This document shows, in pieces, positions 34,098 to 42,947 of a stretch of 64,000 nucleotides of DNA (position 1 is the stretch's first letter; each line of letters starts with the position of its first letter). Under the pieces are notes generated by a model, which made no database searches, was not told the origin of the DNA, and saw nothing but the letters and a program-made list of their open reading frames with translations. The position numbers were made by a program, and so were the translations under genes. Origin of the DNA: Bog-756 sp963813525 (GTDB taxonomy: Bacteria; Actinomycetota; Acidimicrobiia; Acidimicrobiales; RAAP-2); the NCBI GenBank assembly GCA_963813525.1, contig CAWEZI010000003.1:434001-498000 (forward strand). The letters are read 5' to 3'.

Positions 34098-35702
34098 TCA
34101 GCGCGACCCGAGGAACGGCGAGTTGAAGGCGAAGACCCCTCCGTCGCTCCCGACCAGCCAGTAGCCACCCGTCTGGGAGTCGGGTGTCATCCCGACCACG
34201 GGTGCGACCAGCTTCATGCCTCCTGTGCTCCCCTCAAACGGAGCGTTGCCGAAGGCGAAGATGGCACCGTCGTTGGCCACCAGCCAGTAGCCCTCGCTGT
34301 TGGGGGTGGCGGACATTCCGTTCACCGGCTGATTGAGTTTGATGCCTCCCGTTGACCCGTCGAACGGGGCATCCATGGCAAAGATTCCTCCGTCCGACCC
34401 GACCAGCCAGTAGCCCCCGGTGCTGTTGTCAGCAGCCATCCCGACGATCGGCGCATCCAGCGAATGACCTCCCATTGACCCGTGGAACCGGGCGTCGCCG
34501 AAGGCGAAGATCCCTCCGTCGGCGGCCACCAACCAGTAGCCCCGTCCGTCGGCGGTCGGGGCAAGGTCCACCACCGGCGCGTTGAGTAGATGGCCCCCCA
34601 TCGATCCGAAGAAGCCCGCATCGCCGAAGGCGAAGATTCCTCCATCCGAGCCGACCAGCCAGTAGCCCTTGCCGTCGGGGGTGGCGACGATGTGGGTGAT
34701 GGGGGCGTTGAGGACTTGCCCGGCCATCGATCCGTAGTTGACGGCATCACCGAAAGTGTCGACCGACCCGTCCGCCCGGGCCAGCCAGTAGCCACCCGCA
34801 CCAGGAGTGGCAGCCATGCCAACCACCGTGGCCTGTGCCGTTCCGGGCTCACCGGGAACAGACGGTACGGCATAGGGATAGGGGTACTGACCACCGGTGG
34901 CCGTGACTTCGCCGTGAGGTCCGTAGGTCTGTCCCGGGCAGTACACCGGGTCGCCGGATGGGGTACCCGCCACCGTCGGCGTCTGCGGTACCGGGTCCCC
35001 CTGCACCGCCTGCTGGGCCGACTGGCGATCGGCAGCCGACAACTCCTGGGCGAGCGAGTAGCCGAAGATCTCAACCGTCCATGCTTGGTTGCCGGCACAG
35101 GTGACGCCGACGCCGATGTACTGGTAGGCAGCACCGAGTTCGTTCTGGCGATGGGCTACCGATGCCATGAAGTCGCCGTCCGTGCCATCGGAGCCGTCGC
35201 CCGGCCAGAAGCCGTAACCCGAAGAGCCGGAGTTGGCCGCGAATGCGCACACCTGACCCGGCGATCCGCTGCACGTCGAGAGTGAGGGGTCGGCGACCGT
35301 TCCGGTAGAGGCCAGATGGGCCGACCACGCCTGAGCCTCGGCCTGCAAGGACGGATCGACCTGAAGCTGAGGAACCGGGGCCGTTGCCGTGGAGCGGGCC
35401 GCCCGCTCGGCGTTGACCCGGGCCACCATGTCCTCGGAGTAGAGGTACTGGACTCCGGCCAGCGTCTCCTCACCGGTTGTCTTGCCCAACCGCGACGAGC
35501 CCGAGTGTGACGCAGGAGAACCCTGCAGGGAGTTGGAGCACCCGAAGAGGGTGAGCATCGAGCCGACAGCCGCCACAGCGGCGATTCGGCGCCAGATACG
35601 GGAGCGGGACCGACCGGAGAGGGTCGATCCCGTGCCCACCGGAGGTGGGCTGGCGCGCCTCGTAACCGGGCCCAGGCCGGCCTTCACTAACTTTTCATCC
35701 AC
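34098..35702 (-). CDS. Lipoprotein with CAP/SCP domain and six-repeat GYW propeller
   Basis: A 534-residue exported protein. An arginine-rich start leads to a hydrophobic segment and the lipobox LFGC with C55, so it is probably lipid-anchored. Residues about 85-235 resemble a CAP (SCP/PR-1) domain: MVARVNAERAA, then WSAHLASTGTV, SVAHRQNELGAAYQYIGVG and WTVEIFG near the end. From about 290 there are six GYW repeats (GYWLVGSDGGIFAFGDA, FFGSMGG, L-x-APVV). VVGMAATPG precedes the first and the last stops at FLGSR, the same ring-closing layout as in the 32387 gene. It is convergent with that gene. The GTG at 35702 starts the frame; another GTG lies five codons in. Confidence 0.82.
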   Translation of the reverse strand: MDEKLVKAGLGPVTRRASPPPVGTGSTLSGRSRSRIWRRIAAVAAVGSMLTLFGCSNSLQGSPASHSGSSRLGKTTGEETLAGVQYLYSEDMVARVNAERAARSTATAPVPQLQVDPSLQAEAQAWSAHLASTGTVADPSLSTCSGSPGQVCAFAANSGSSGYGFWPGDGSDGTDGDFMASVAHRQNELGAAYQYIGVGVTCAGNQAWTVEIFGYSLAQELSAADRQSAQQAVQGDPVPQTPTVAGTPSGDPVYCPGQTYGPHGEVTATGGQYPYPYAVPSVPGEPGTAQATVVGMAATPGAGGYWLARADGSVDTFGDAVNYGSMAGQVLNAPITHIVATPDGKGYWLVGSDGGIFAFGDAGFFGSMGGHLLNAPVVDLAPTADGRGYWLVAADGGIFAFGDARFHGSMGGHSLDAPIVGMAADNSTGGYWLVGSDGGIFAMDAPFDGSTGGIKLNQPVNGMSATPNSEGYWLVANDGAIFAFGNAPFEGSTGGMKLVAPVVGMTPDSQTGGYWLVGSDGGVFAFNSPFLGSR

Positions 35703-35834
35703 GGTCGGTGGCCCCTTTCGCTGTCAGTCTGGCATCTGAGGGCGGCCCAACTCCAGTCACGACGCGACCTCGCACTCTTCCCCTATCGGCGCGAAACGGC
35801 CAAAACTGTTGCCCACATGAGGTAAACCAGATCC

Positions 35835-36830
35835 GTGCCCGTACCCGTCTCCAGCACGATCCCGGTGGCCTTTACGGAAATCGCAGCTCGAGTCTCCAAT
35901 TGGGGACGATGGGGGCCCGATGACCAGGTGGGGACGCTCAATTTCGTCGACGATGCAGCCAGGCTCCGGGGCGTGGCTTCGGTCCAAACTGGGACCGCCT
36001 ACGCCCTGGGCCTTCCCCTGTCCGCCGACGAGGGCATTCAGATGGGGTTCGTCCCGGGCCGGGTGAATCCGAATCGAACGATGATATGTATCAACAACCC
36101 CCTCAGCGCGGATCCCTCGTGGATCGCCTCGTCGGAGGATCTGGTCACCATGGCCCTTCAGTGCGCCACCCACTGGGACGGCTTGGCCCACGTTTCCTAC
36201 GGTGCCGGTCCGGAAGGACCCGTGCTCTACAACGGGTACTCCGCTTCCACCGTCACGGAGCGCGGGGCCTCACAATTGGGGATTCACCAGGTGAAGTCTC
36301 TTGTTTCGCGGGGGGTACTCCTCGATGTGGCCCGCGCCAAGGGTTGCGACCTCCTCGATCCGGGATATCCGATATCCGCCGACGACCTCGATTTGGCGTC
36401 GGCCTTCGGTGGTGTGACCGTCGAACCCGGGGATGTGGTCCTCGTCCGAACTGGGCAGATGGCCCATCTGGCACTTGGGCGGCCCGGGACCGGCAGAGCG
36501 GAGGCGGTACGCGACCTGGTCGCCTACACCTGGCCTTCGCCCGGTCTCACCGTGGGCACCGCCGAGTGGTTCCACGATCGCGACGTGGCCGCGGTGGCTA
36601 CCGACACCATGGTCCTCGAGGTCTACCCGTGCGAATCGGAGAACCTCTACCTCCCCGTTCATCTGCTTCACCTGGTCGAGATGGGGATGACCCAGGGTCA
36701 GAACTGGTTTCTCGACGAGTTAGCCGAGGCCTGCGCCTCAGACGGCCGCTACGGCTTCCTGCTTGACGCCACTCCTTTGCCGTTCACCAACGGCCTGGGG
36801 TCGCCGGTGAACCCGGTGGCCCTGCGCTGA
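35835..36830 (+). CDS. Cyclase-family metal-dependent hydrolase (kynurenine formamidase-like fold)
   Basis: A 331-residue protein of the putative cyclase family. The metal-site motif reads CATHWDGLAHVSYG (about 112-125), the family's H-x-x-T-H-x-D/H-x-x-x-H pattern in slightly altered form. A further acidic/histidine site is in TDTMVLEVYP near 258. Members include kynurenine formamidase and isatin hydrolase and open amide or lactam bonds. The long N-terminus NWGRWGPDDQVGTLNF is typical of the larger bacterial subgroup linked to aromatic or cyclic acid degradation. The GTG at 35835 is the first start; no strong ribosome site is seen. A strong terminator hairpin lies at 36835-36866. Confidence 0.85.
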   Translation: MPVPVSSTIPVAFTEIAARVSNWGRWGPDDQVGTLNFVDDAARLRGVASVQTGTAYALGLPLSADEGIQMGFVPGRVNPNRTMICINNPLSADPSWIASSEDLVTMALQCATHWDGLAHVSYGAGPEGPVLYNGYSASTVTERGASQLGIHQVKSLVSRGVLLDVARAKGCDLLDPGYPISADDLDLASAFGGVTVEPGDVVLVRTGQMAHLALGRPGTGRAEAVRDLVAYTWPSPGLTVGTAEWFHDRDVAAVATDTMVLEVYPCESENLYLPVHLLHLVEMGMTQGQNWFLDELAEACASDGRYGFLLDATPLPFTNGLGSPVNPVALR

Positions 36831-36834
36831 GACC

Positions 36835-36866
36835 AGCCTCGGCCTGACGGGCAGCAGGCCGAGGCT
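36835..36866. terminator. Strong hairpin behind the cyclase-family gene
   Basis: Perfect twelve-base arms AGCCTCGGCCTG and CAGGCCGAGGCT with an eight-base loop, starting five bases after the stop. No T-run follows. Confidence 0.7.
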
Positions 36867-36904
36867 CGGGCTGGTTCCGATGCGTCGGTGTGGCTGACGC
36901 TCCC

Positions 36905-36970
36905 CGAATCTGACTGCACCAGACTCCGAATCTGACTGCGCCCGACCCTGAATCTGACTGCACCCGGCCC
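36905..36970 (+). repeat. 22-bp tandem repeat behind the cyclase-family gene
   Basis: Three copies of a unit with core GAATCTGACTGC: 36905-36926, 36927-36948 and 36949-36970. It lies between the convergent cyclase and TetR genes. Confidence 0.92.
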
Positions 36971-37020
36971 GGTGTGCAGAGCCCTCGGCCCCGAATCGGC
37001 CGAAGCCGGCCCGGAGACGC

Positions 37021-37812
37021 CTAGGTACGGGGGTTTTGCGCTGCCGCCGAGGCGGAAGCCGCCTTGACCTGGGCGGTCCGGGCCGTGGCCGCACCTCCGC
37101 CGACGACCGGTCCGGTCCGAGGCAGCGGGATATCGGCCCCCACGACCCTGGCCCCCTCGGGTGCAGGCCGCCCGGTGACGGACCAGTGCAGTAAGCGAGC
37201 CTGACTGTCCACCAGGGAAGCCGTACGGATCCCCCAGAACTCGAATCCGTAACGATGCCCGGCCACTTGGGCCAGCATGGCGATGAGCGTTCCTGCCGCC
37301 GCCATCGGGTCGGAACCCGCCGGCGAACCGGAGCCCTGGCTGTTGTTGGCGATCACTCGGGCCAAGGTGACGGTCACGGCGTTGAGGGCTCGTACTCTCA
37401 GGCCCTGGAAGCGCAGGTCACCCTCCACCGTGGTCAATTCGACCACTCTGAACACGGCGCGGTTTCGCTCCCAGTAGTCCATGAATCCTTCGACGACGGA
37501 TACCGCCGTCTCCCAGCTGGAGCCCTCGGACCAGTCCCCGTCGACCAGGGTGGCCAGCACCCCGACGCCTTCGACCAGCTCCTCAGCCAGGACGGTGATC
37601 GCCGCTTCCACATTCTCGAAGTACTGGTAGAAGGTCGCCGGCGAGGTGCCCGCCTGACGGGCGATGTCGATGACCTTGATCGATCGCCATGGTGTGGCCA
37701 CGAGCAGCTCGGCCGTGCACTCGAGCAACCGTTGACGCGTCGCCCGGCCTCGATGGCCGGGAACTCGACCATCGGTGGTGGCGATGATCTCCGGATCCTC
37801 GGCCAGGTGCAT
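37021..37812 (-). CDS. TetR/AcrR-family transcriptional regulator
   Basis: A 263-residue regulator. The N-terminal helix-turn-helix is clear (RQRLLECTAELL, then IKVIDIARQAGTSPATFYQYFENVEAAI, about 27-75). The ligand-binding domain is followed by an alanine-rich disordered tail of about 50 residues. The ATG at 37812 is preferred; a TTG three codons upstream could also serve. It is divergent from the KstR-like regulator with 110 bases between start codons, so the two may share operator sequence. Its ligand is unknown. In this setting an acyl-CoA or steroid-derived effector is plausible but not shown. Confidence 0.85.
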   Translation of the reverse strand: MHLAEDPEIIATTDGRVPGHRGRATRQRLLECTAELLVATPWRSIKVIDIARQAGTSPATFYQYFENVEAAITVLAEELVEGVGVLATLVDGDWSEGSSWETAVSVVEGFMDYWERNRAVFRVVELTTVEGDLRFQGLRVRALNAVTVTLARVIANNSQGSGSPAGSDPMAAAGTLIAMLAQVAGHRYGFEFWGIRTASLVDSQARLLHWSVTGRPAPEGARVVGADIPLPRTGPVVGGGAATARTAQVKAASASAAAQNPRT

Positions 37813-37922
37813 GGCTGACAATGGTACGCGGGCCGCTGGGGAGCGGTCGTTTCAACCACGCTGGGTGAACCAAATCGGGCCGTTTGGGGGGACGAAAGCC
37901 CTGGCGAGTAGGGTGAACGGTC

Positions 37923-38537
37923 ATGGCGAACGGTCCGGTGCCACGCACCTTGACGCGAGCCCAACAAGCCCGCCGGCAGCGGGTTGTCGACGCCGCCATG
38001 GCGCTCGGGCTCAATGGGGGCTACGAGGCTGTGCAGATGCGAGACGTTGCTGCTCGTGCCGATGTGGCCATGGGCACCGTGTACCGCTATTTCACCAGCA
38101 AGGACCACCTGCTGGCCGCCGCCCTGGTCCACTGGGTGGAGATGTTGGACACCCGCCTGTCGCAGGTGCCGGCCAGGGGCGACACGGCCGCCGCACGGGT
38201 CGTCGACGTCCTCGATCGGGCTCTCCGGGCCATGGGCCGACAGCCCCAGCTGGTGGGCGCGGTTTTCACGGCGCTGGCCTCGCCCGACCCGGCCGCCATC
38301 CAATGCCAGCAACAGGTATCGCTGCTGATGGAGGGCATCATTACCCGAGCCATAGGCGAGCCCCATCCTCCTGACATCGGCGATCGGGCCCGCATCCTGG
38401 GACACGTCTGGTACTCGGCCCTGGTGGGATGGGTCAACGGTTGGAGCAACATGAGCCGGGTGCACGACGAGCTGGTGGTAGCCGTCGGCTTCCTCCTCCC
38501 GGCTGATATTTACGCCGAGGCCCTGACCTCGACCTGA
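37923..38537 (+). CDS. TetR-family regulator resembling KstR (steroid catabolism repressor)
   Basis: A 204-residue TetR protein. The DNA-binding region GGYEAVQMRDVAARADVAMG followed by TVYRYFTSK (about 36-64) matches my memory of mycobacterial KstR nearly residue for residue (there MRAVADRADVAVGTLYRYF). The C-terminal WYSALVGWVNGW and the final helix also resemble KstR. KstR represses side-chain and ring A/B steroid genes and is released by a steroid CoA thioester. I did not find the mycobacterial KstR operator pattern (T-x-x-AAC-x-x-GTT-x-x-A) near its start. The presence of a KstR-like gene supports steroid use by this organism. Identity as the true orthologue needs a tree. Confidence 0.85.
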   Translation: MANGPVPRTLTRAQQARRQRVVDAAMALGLNGGYEAVQMRDVAARADVAMGTVYRYFTSKDHLLAAALVHWVEMLDTRLSQVPARGDTAAARVVDVLDRALRAMGRQPQLVGAVFTALASPDPAAIQCQQQVSLLMEGIITRAIGEPHPPDIGDRARILGHVWYSALVGWVNGWSNMSRVHDELVVAVGFLLPADIYAEALTST

Positions 38538-38580
38538 GCCCGGGACGGGATCGCCGGTCCGGGTCGACGTCGAGGTCCAG

Positions 38581-38613
38581 CCCGAGATCCACCCGAGATC
38601 CACCCGAGATCCA
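38581..38613 (+). repeat. 11-bp tandem repeat behind the KstR-like gene
   Basis: Three exact copies of CCCGAGATCCA, starting 44 bases after the TGA of the regulator gene. Confidence 0.92.
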
Positions 38614-38719
38614 TACGACTCCCGGGATCCGCTCATTTCGACCACGGAGAGCCGACAGTTTTTCTCGATTCCGCCGGACCATGACAGAGATCCGCCGACG
38701 CCGCGGAGTACCGTCTGGC

Positions 38720-39706
38720 ATGCCCTCGGCCATCGAGGTACACAATCTGACCAAGGAATTTGGCTCCGTTCGTGCCGTCGACGACCTGAGCTTCGAGGTG
38801 GCCGCCGGCCGGGTAACCGGCTTCCTCGGCCCCAACGGCTCCGGCAAGACGACGACTCTGCGGATCCTGCTAGGGCTTGTGGCCAGGACCAGCGGAACAG
38901 CGACTTTCGCAGGACGTCGGTACGTCGACATCGATAAGCCGGTTCACCACGTAGGAGCCGTGCTGGAAGCGACCAGTTTCCACCCCGGAAGGCGGGCCGA
39001 TGACCACCTCAAGATGGTGGCCATCGGAGCGGGTCTTCCTCTCTCCCGGGTGGGGGAGACCCTCGAACTGGTCGGCCTGTCCGACGTGGCCCGGCGGCGA
39101 GTGGGCAAGTTCTCGATGGGCATGCGCCAGCGGCTCCAGTTGGCCACCGCACTGTTGGGCGATCCTGAGATCCTCATATTGGACGAACCCTCCAACGGTC
39201 TCGATCCACAAGGGATCCAGTGGCTCCGCACCTTCATCAGGCACCAAGCCTCCAGCGGGCATGCCGTGCTCGTCTCCTCGCACCTCCTCTCAGAGATGGA
39301 GGAGACCGTCGACGACGTGGTCATCATCTCCCACGGGCGGTTGGTGCTGCAGACCACTCTGGCTGAACTCAGTAGCCGGGCCGGCACCAATGCCGGACTG
39401 CGGGTACGGACGCCCGAGCTTCCCCGCCTGGCCGCCATCCTCCAGGCCGTGCCGGTGGCCTTCCGGCAGGTCGCACCGGACACGTTGATCATCGACGGGG
39501 CCACCCCCGAGTGGTTCGGACCGCTGGCCGCTCAAAACCAGATTGTGCTCTATGAGCTGGTCCTTGAAGGGGGCAACCTCGAAGAGGTGTTCCTGAGCCT
39601 GACCCACGGGTTTGACGCCGCCGATCCCACGCGGGCGTTGGGCCAAGGCGCAGAGATGGGGACGACATCGACCGGGGCCGTGCCCACGCAGGGAGGACCG
39701 CCGTGA
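38720..39706 (+). CDS. ABC transporter ATP-binding protein
   Basis: A 328-residue ABC ATPase: Walker A GPNGSGKT (37-44), signature FSMGMRQRLQLA near 134-145, Walker B LILDEPSNGLD near 155-165 and a switch histidine in VSSHLL. The C-terminal 100 residues follow the drug/antibiotic exporter (CcmA/DrrA-like) pattern. The ATG at 38720 starts the family's usual AIEVHNLTKEFG; an ATG 13 codons upstream (38681) is possible. The stop overlaps the start of the permease gene as GTGA, so the pair forms one exporter complex in the membrane. The substrate is unknown. Confidence 0.92.
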   Translation: MPSAIEVHNLTKEFGSVRAVDDLSFEVAAGRVTGFLGPNGSGKTTTLRILLGLVARTSGTATFAGRRYVDIDKPVHHVGAVLEATSFHPGRRADDHLKMVAIGAGLPLSRVGETLELVGLSDVARRRVGKFSMGMRQRLQLATALLGDPEILILDEPSNGLDPQGIQWLRTFIRHQASSGHAVLVSSHLLSEMEETVDDVVIISHGRLVLQTTLAELSSRAGTNAGLRVRTPELPRLAAILQAVPVAFRQVAPDTLIIDGATPEWFGPLAAQNQIVLYELVLEGGNLEEVFLSLTHGFDAADPTRALGQGAEMGTTSTGAVPTQGGPP

Positions 39707-40503
39707 TCCCCGCCATTCGGTCGGAGTGGACCAAGATACGGACGACGGCGGTCCCGTGGGTGCTCGGTGGCATCGCCATCGTCATCAACGGCCTGCTCAT
39801 CCTCGTCTACTTCGTGAGCCACGACAGTGCAGGCGGGGGATCAGGCAACAATGGCGGCAACGGTTCGTTCGGGGTGCCCAACTATCCCCATACCACCCAA
39901 CAGCTCCGCAACCTCATGGGATCGGGATTCGAGGCCTATCTGCTCGCCCTTCTCCTGGGCGTTCTCATCGTCACCACCGAATTCCGCCACAAAACGGTGA
40001 CCACGTCTTTTCTGGTCACTCCCCGGCGTCCCGAGTTCGTGGGAGCGAAGTTGATCATGGCGGCCGTCCTGGGGGCGGTCCTGGCCATCATCCTGCTGGT
40101 GATCAGCTTCGTGGGAGGGGGCATAGTCCTGGTGATCCAGGGCGGCTCCTGGTCCGCCCTTCTCCACCAGATTCCGCCTGTAGCGCCGGGCATGATCCTG
40201 GTGTTCGCCCTGTTCGCCATCCTCGGGGTCGGGGTCGGCTCGGTGCTGACCAACCAGGTGGCGGCCATCATCGTGTGCCTGGGCTGGTTCATCATCCTGG
40301 AGGGGATCCTGGTCAGCTTGGTCCACGGCGCGGAGAAGTGGGTGCCCACCGGTGCGGCAACCGCCGCCTCCAACCTGACCCGCGGTCGGGGCGCCGACTT
40401 CGGGCTCTTCAGCTGGTGGCAGGGTGCGCTGTTGATGTTGGGGTACGGACTTGTCTTCGCCGTCGTCGGGTCCCTGATCCTGACTCGACGCGACATCACC
40501 TGA
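39703..40503 (+). CDS. ABC-2-type transporter permease
   Basis: A 266-residue membrane protein starting MIPAIRSEWTKIRTTAVPW, the typical beginning of actinobacterial ABC-2 permeases. About six hydrophobic segments are seen (near 18-38, 80-95, 115-140, 158-180, 185-205 and 238-260). A Gly/Asn/Ser-rich loop lies around 44-57. The GTG at 39703 overlaps the ATPase gene stop. Two permease chains with the ATPase would form the exporter. Confidence 0.9.
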   Translation: MIPAIRSEWTKIRTTAVPWVLGGIAIVINGLLILVYFVSHDSAGGGSGNNGGNGSFGVPNYPHTTQQLRNLMGSGFEAYLLALLLGVLIVTTEFRHKTVTTSFLVTPRRPEFVGAKLIMAAVLGAVLAIILLVISFVGGGIVLVIQGGSWSALLHQIPPVAPGMILVFALFAILGVGVGSVLTNQVAAIIVCLGWFIILEGILVSLVHGAEKWVPTGAATAASNLTRGRGADFGLFSWWQGALLMLGYGLVFAVVGSLILTRRDIT

Positions 40504-40692
40504 TCGAGGCTCACACCATCGGCTCAGGCAGCGGTGATCGTTGCCCTGCGCTTCTCCCTCGTCTATACATGCGTGTGTCCTGTCAGTGCGGTCCCGTCCC
40601 CGGCGTGGCGTCCTTGTGCCGATCTCGCTCTTTGGGCTATTCGGCGTCGCCGCCTCCAGCCCGGTGACGAACACCGCACGAGGGGAGGGGTG

Positions 40693-42546
40693 ATGGACCG
40701 CAAGTGGTGGACCCTGAGCGCCGTATGCGCTGGGATCTTCATGCTGCTGCTGGACATCAGTGTGGTCAATGTGGCCCTTCCGTCCATCCAGCGATCGCTT
40801 CACTCCACCTTTGCCGACCTCCAGTGGGTGGTTGACGCCTACGCCCTCACCCTGGCCTCCTTCCTCCTCACCGCCGGGGTGATAGGAGACATGTTCGGCC
40901 GTCGTCGACTGTTCGCCCTCGGACTTCTCATTTTTTCGGTTTCATCCCTGGTCTGCGGGCTATCAACCACCCCTTTGATGTTGGATCTGGCTCGCGGGGT
41001 TCAGGGGGTTGGCGGCGCCATCATCTTCGCCACCTCCCTGGCCCTCATCGCCCAGGCCTTCACCGGGAGGGAGCGGGGCACCGCCTTCGGCGTCTACGGG
41101 GCGGTCATCGGGGGTGCTGTGGCCATAGGTCCGCTGGTGGGCGGAGTGCTCACCAGCGGCATCGGGTGGCGATGGATCTTCTTCGTCAACCTGCCGATCG
41201 GGGCGGTGGCCATCGCCATCACGTTGACAAAAGTCAGCGATTCACGGGATCCGACCCGTCGCCGTGTCGACTGGATCGGCTTCATCACTTTTTCTGCATC
41301 ACTCTTCATGCTGGTGCTCGCCCTCGTCCAAGGAAATGCCTGGGGTTGGCATAGTCCGACCATCGTGAGCTTGCTGGTCGGCGCGGCTGTCGCCATGGCC
41401 GCCTTTCTGGTCGCCGAATGGCTGGGGAGCAGCCCCATGCTCGACCTCGCCCTCTTCCGACGCCCCGCCATGGTCGGCGTGTCACTCACCGCCTTCGTCC
41501 TGTCCTCCACCATCTTCGCCATGCTCCTCTACGTCACGTTCTATCTACAGGACGTGCTCGGCTACGGACCTCTCGCCGCCGGACTCCGCTTCCTCCCCAT
41601 AAGCATCCTCTCCTTCATCATCTCCCCGATTGCCGGCAAGCTGACGTTGAGAGTCCATGCCCGCTACCTGCTCGGATTGGGGCTGCTGCTCATCGCCCTC
41701 GGTTGCAAGCTGGCCACTCACATCCAACCTGACTCGACATGGACCGTGCTGTTGCCCGGGTTCCTGGTCGCCGGAGTCGGAATCGGCGTCACCAATCCGG
41801 TGGTGGCGTCGGCCACTGTCTCGGTTGTTCCCGCGGAGCGCAGCGGGATGGCCTCCGGGGTCTCCAACACCTTTCGACAAGTCGGGATCGCCACCGGAAT
41901 TGCTGCCCTCGGGGCTGTCTTCCTCAGTCAGATCCGACCTCACGCCATCGCCGCCCTCTCGGCCACCCAGACCGGGCGGGAGCTCATCGCCCGCCAGGGG
42001 TCGGGCTTGATCGCCCAAGTGGACAACGGGGGCGTGCGTCAGATCGCAGCCGGGCTCCCGTCGCCGGCCGCACGACACGCTCTTCTCGCCGCCTACCAGG
42101 CCGCGTTCAGCGGCACCCTCGACCACCTCATGTCCATTGCCATGGTCGTGTCGTTGATCGGAGCCGTAGGAGCCCTCGTCCTCGTGCGTCAACGTGACTT
42201 CGTGTCGAGTGTGCCGACCGCCGAACCCAGCGCCACGGCCACCGCCACCGCCACTGCCGCCGTCACTGCCGTCGCCTGGCCCGCCACTGCCACTGCCACC
42301 GCCTCGCACGCTACCGTCAGCTCGACCTCCCCCATCGCTACCGAGCCGAGGTCAAGGAGCAGGGCGAGGGGCCGTTCGACTCCCTTCCGACACGCAAAGC
42401 AGAGACCGCCCAAGCACAGACATGCGAAACGGAGGCATCCGGCTGCCACGTCGGTGACAGCCGTGGATCGTCCGCCTTCCGTCACCAACCCGCACGCGGA
42501 CCCGACGAGCCCGTTAGGGAGCGAACCGGCCGACAGTCCGCCGTGA
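40693..42546 (+). CDS. MFS drug/proton antiporter, DHA2 (EmrB/QacA) type
   Basis: A 617-residue transporter with about 14 transmembrane helices. DHA2 motifs are visible: LDISVVNVALPSIQ in helix 1, GVIGDMFGRRRLF between helices 2 and 3, QGVGGAIIFATSLALI and GPLVGGVLTSGIGWRWIFFVN (motif C in helix 5). The last 90 or so residues are not membrane: an Ala/Thr repeat from a GCCACC-type DNA repeat, then an Arg/His/Lys-rich and Pro-rich tail. The ATG at 40693 follows GGGGAGGGG. It would expel hydrophobic compounds by proton antiport. DUF5522 follows after 19 bases. Confidence 0.92.
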   Translation: MDRKWWTLSAVCAGIFMLLLDISVVNVALPSIQRSLHSTFADLQWVVDAYALTLASFLLTAGVIGDMFGRRRLFALGLLIFSVSSLVCGLSTTPLMLDLARGVQGVGGAIIFATSLALIAQAFTGRERGTAFGVYGAVIGGAVAIGPLVGGVLTSGIGWRWIFFVNLPIGAVAIAITLTKVSDSRDPTRRRVDWIGFITFSASLFMLVLALVQGNAWGWHSPTIVSLLVGAAVAMAAFLVAEWLGSSPMLDLALFRRPAMVGVSLTAFVLSSTIFAMLLYVTFYLQDVLGYGPLAAGLRFLPISILSFIISPIAGKLTLRVHARYLLGLGLLLIALGCKLATHIQPDSTWTVLLPGFLVAGVGIGVTNPVVASATVSVVPAERSGMASGVSNTFRQVGIATGIAALGAVFLSQIRPHAIAALSATQTGRELIARQGSGLIAQVDNGGVRQIAAGLPSPAARHALLAAYQAAFSGTLDHLMSIAMVVSLIGAVGALVLVRQRDFVSSVPTAEPSATATATATAAVTAVAWPATATATASHATVSSTSPIATEPRSRSRARGRSTPFRHAKQRPPKHRHAKRRHPAATSVTAVDRPPSVTNPHADPTSPLGSEPADSPP

Positions 42547-42565
42547 CCCATCGGCAGACACCGCG

Positions 42566-42802
42566 ATGACAGCGGAGGAGCCTCTAGCGGACCGTCCATT
42601 CAACTCTCCCCACCCGCAGCGCCTGGCCCCCGACAACCCACTTCGGCACGAGATCCTCGCTGCCCACGAAGCCGCCATGGAGCGGGGCGAAGCAGGCTAT
42701 AGCGATCCCGCTACCGGCTTGTTCGTCCTGACGGCAGCCTTTCTGGCCGACCGCGGCGCCTGCTGTGAGTCAGGGTGTCGCCACTGCCCCTACCTGCAGT
42801 AG
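42566..42802 (+). CDS. DUF5522 family protein
   Basis: A 78-residue soluble protein with the family's pattern: an N-terminal stretch ending HEILAAHEAAMERG, then GYSDPATGLFVLTAAFL, and a C-terminal cysteine cluster CCESGCRHCPY. The clustered cysteines suggest a bound metal or iron-sulfur site. The biochemical role is unknown to me. It lies 19 bases behind the MFS gene and is followed by a hairpin, so the two are likely one transcript. Confidence 0.8.
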   Translation: MTAEEPLADRPFNSPHPQRLAPDNPLRHEILAAHEAAMERGEAGYSDPATGLFVLTAAFLADRGACCESGCRHCPYLQ

Positions 42803-42834
42803 ACCCCGCTTCCTGCTGTAACGTCCCACTGCAG

Positions 42835-42849
42835 CTCGGGGCCCCCGAG
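42835..42849 (+). terminator. Hairpin behind DUF5522
   Basis: Six-base stem CTCGGG / CCCGAG with a three-base loop, followed by TTGGGG, 32 bases behind the stop codon. Confidence 0.5.
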
Positions 42850-42947
42850 TTGGGGCCCTCCGCGTGGTCCCCTCGCCACGGGCAAGAATCGCCTCCTGGC
42901 GGCCGGGGCAGCCAGGAGCAACGTCCGCTCAGAATTCGGAGGTCATG

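Noticed and set aside
33797..34168. 123-codon minus-strand frame between the propeller genes
   Set aside because: Its composition (Arg/Ser/Thr-rich) is that of a shadow frame, it overlaps the 3' end of the CAP-propeller gene, and it has no ribosome site or recognisable domain.
37822..37922. KstR-type operator between the two TetR genes
   Set aside because: No T-x-x-AAC-x-x-GTT-x-x-A match was seen, so no site is claimed there.
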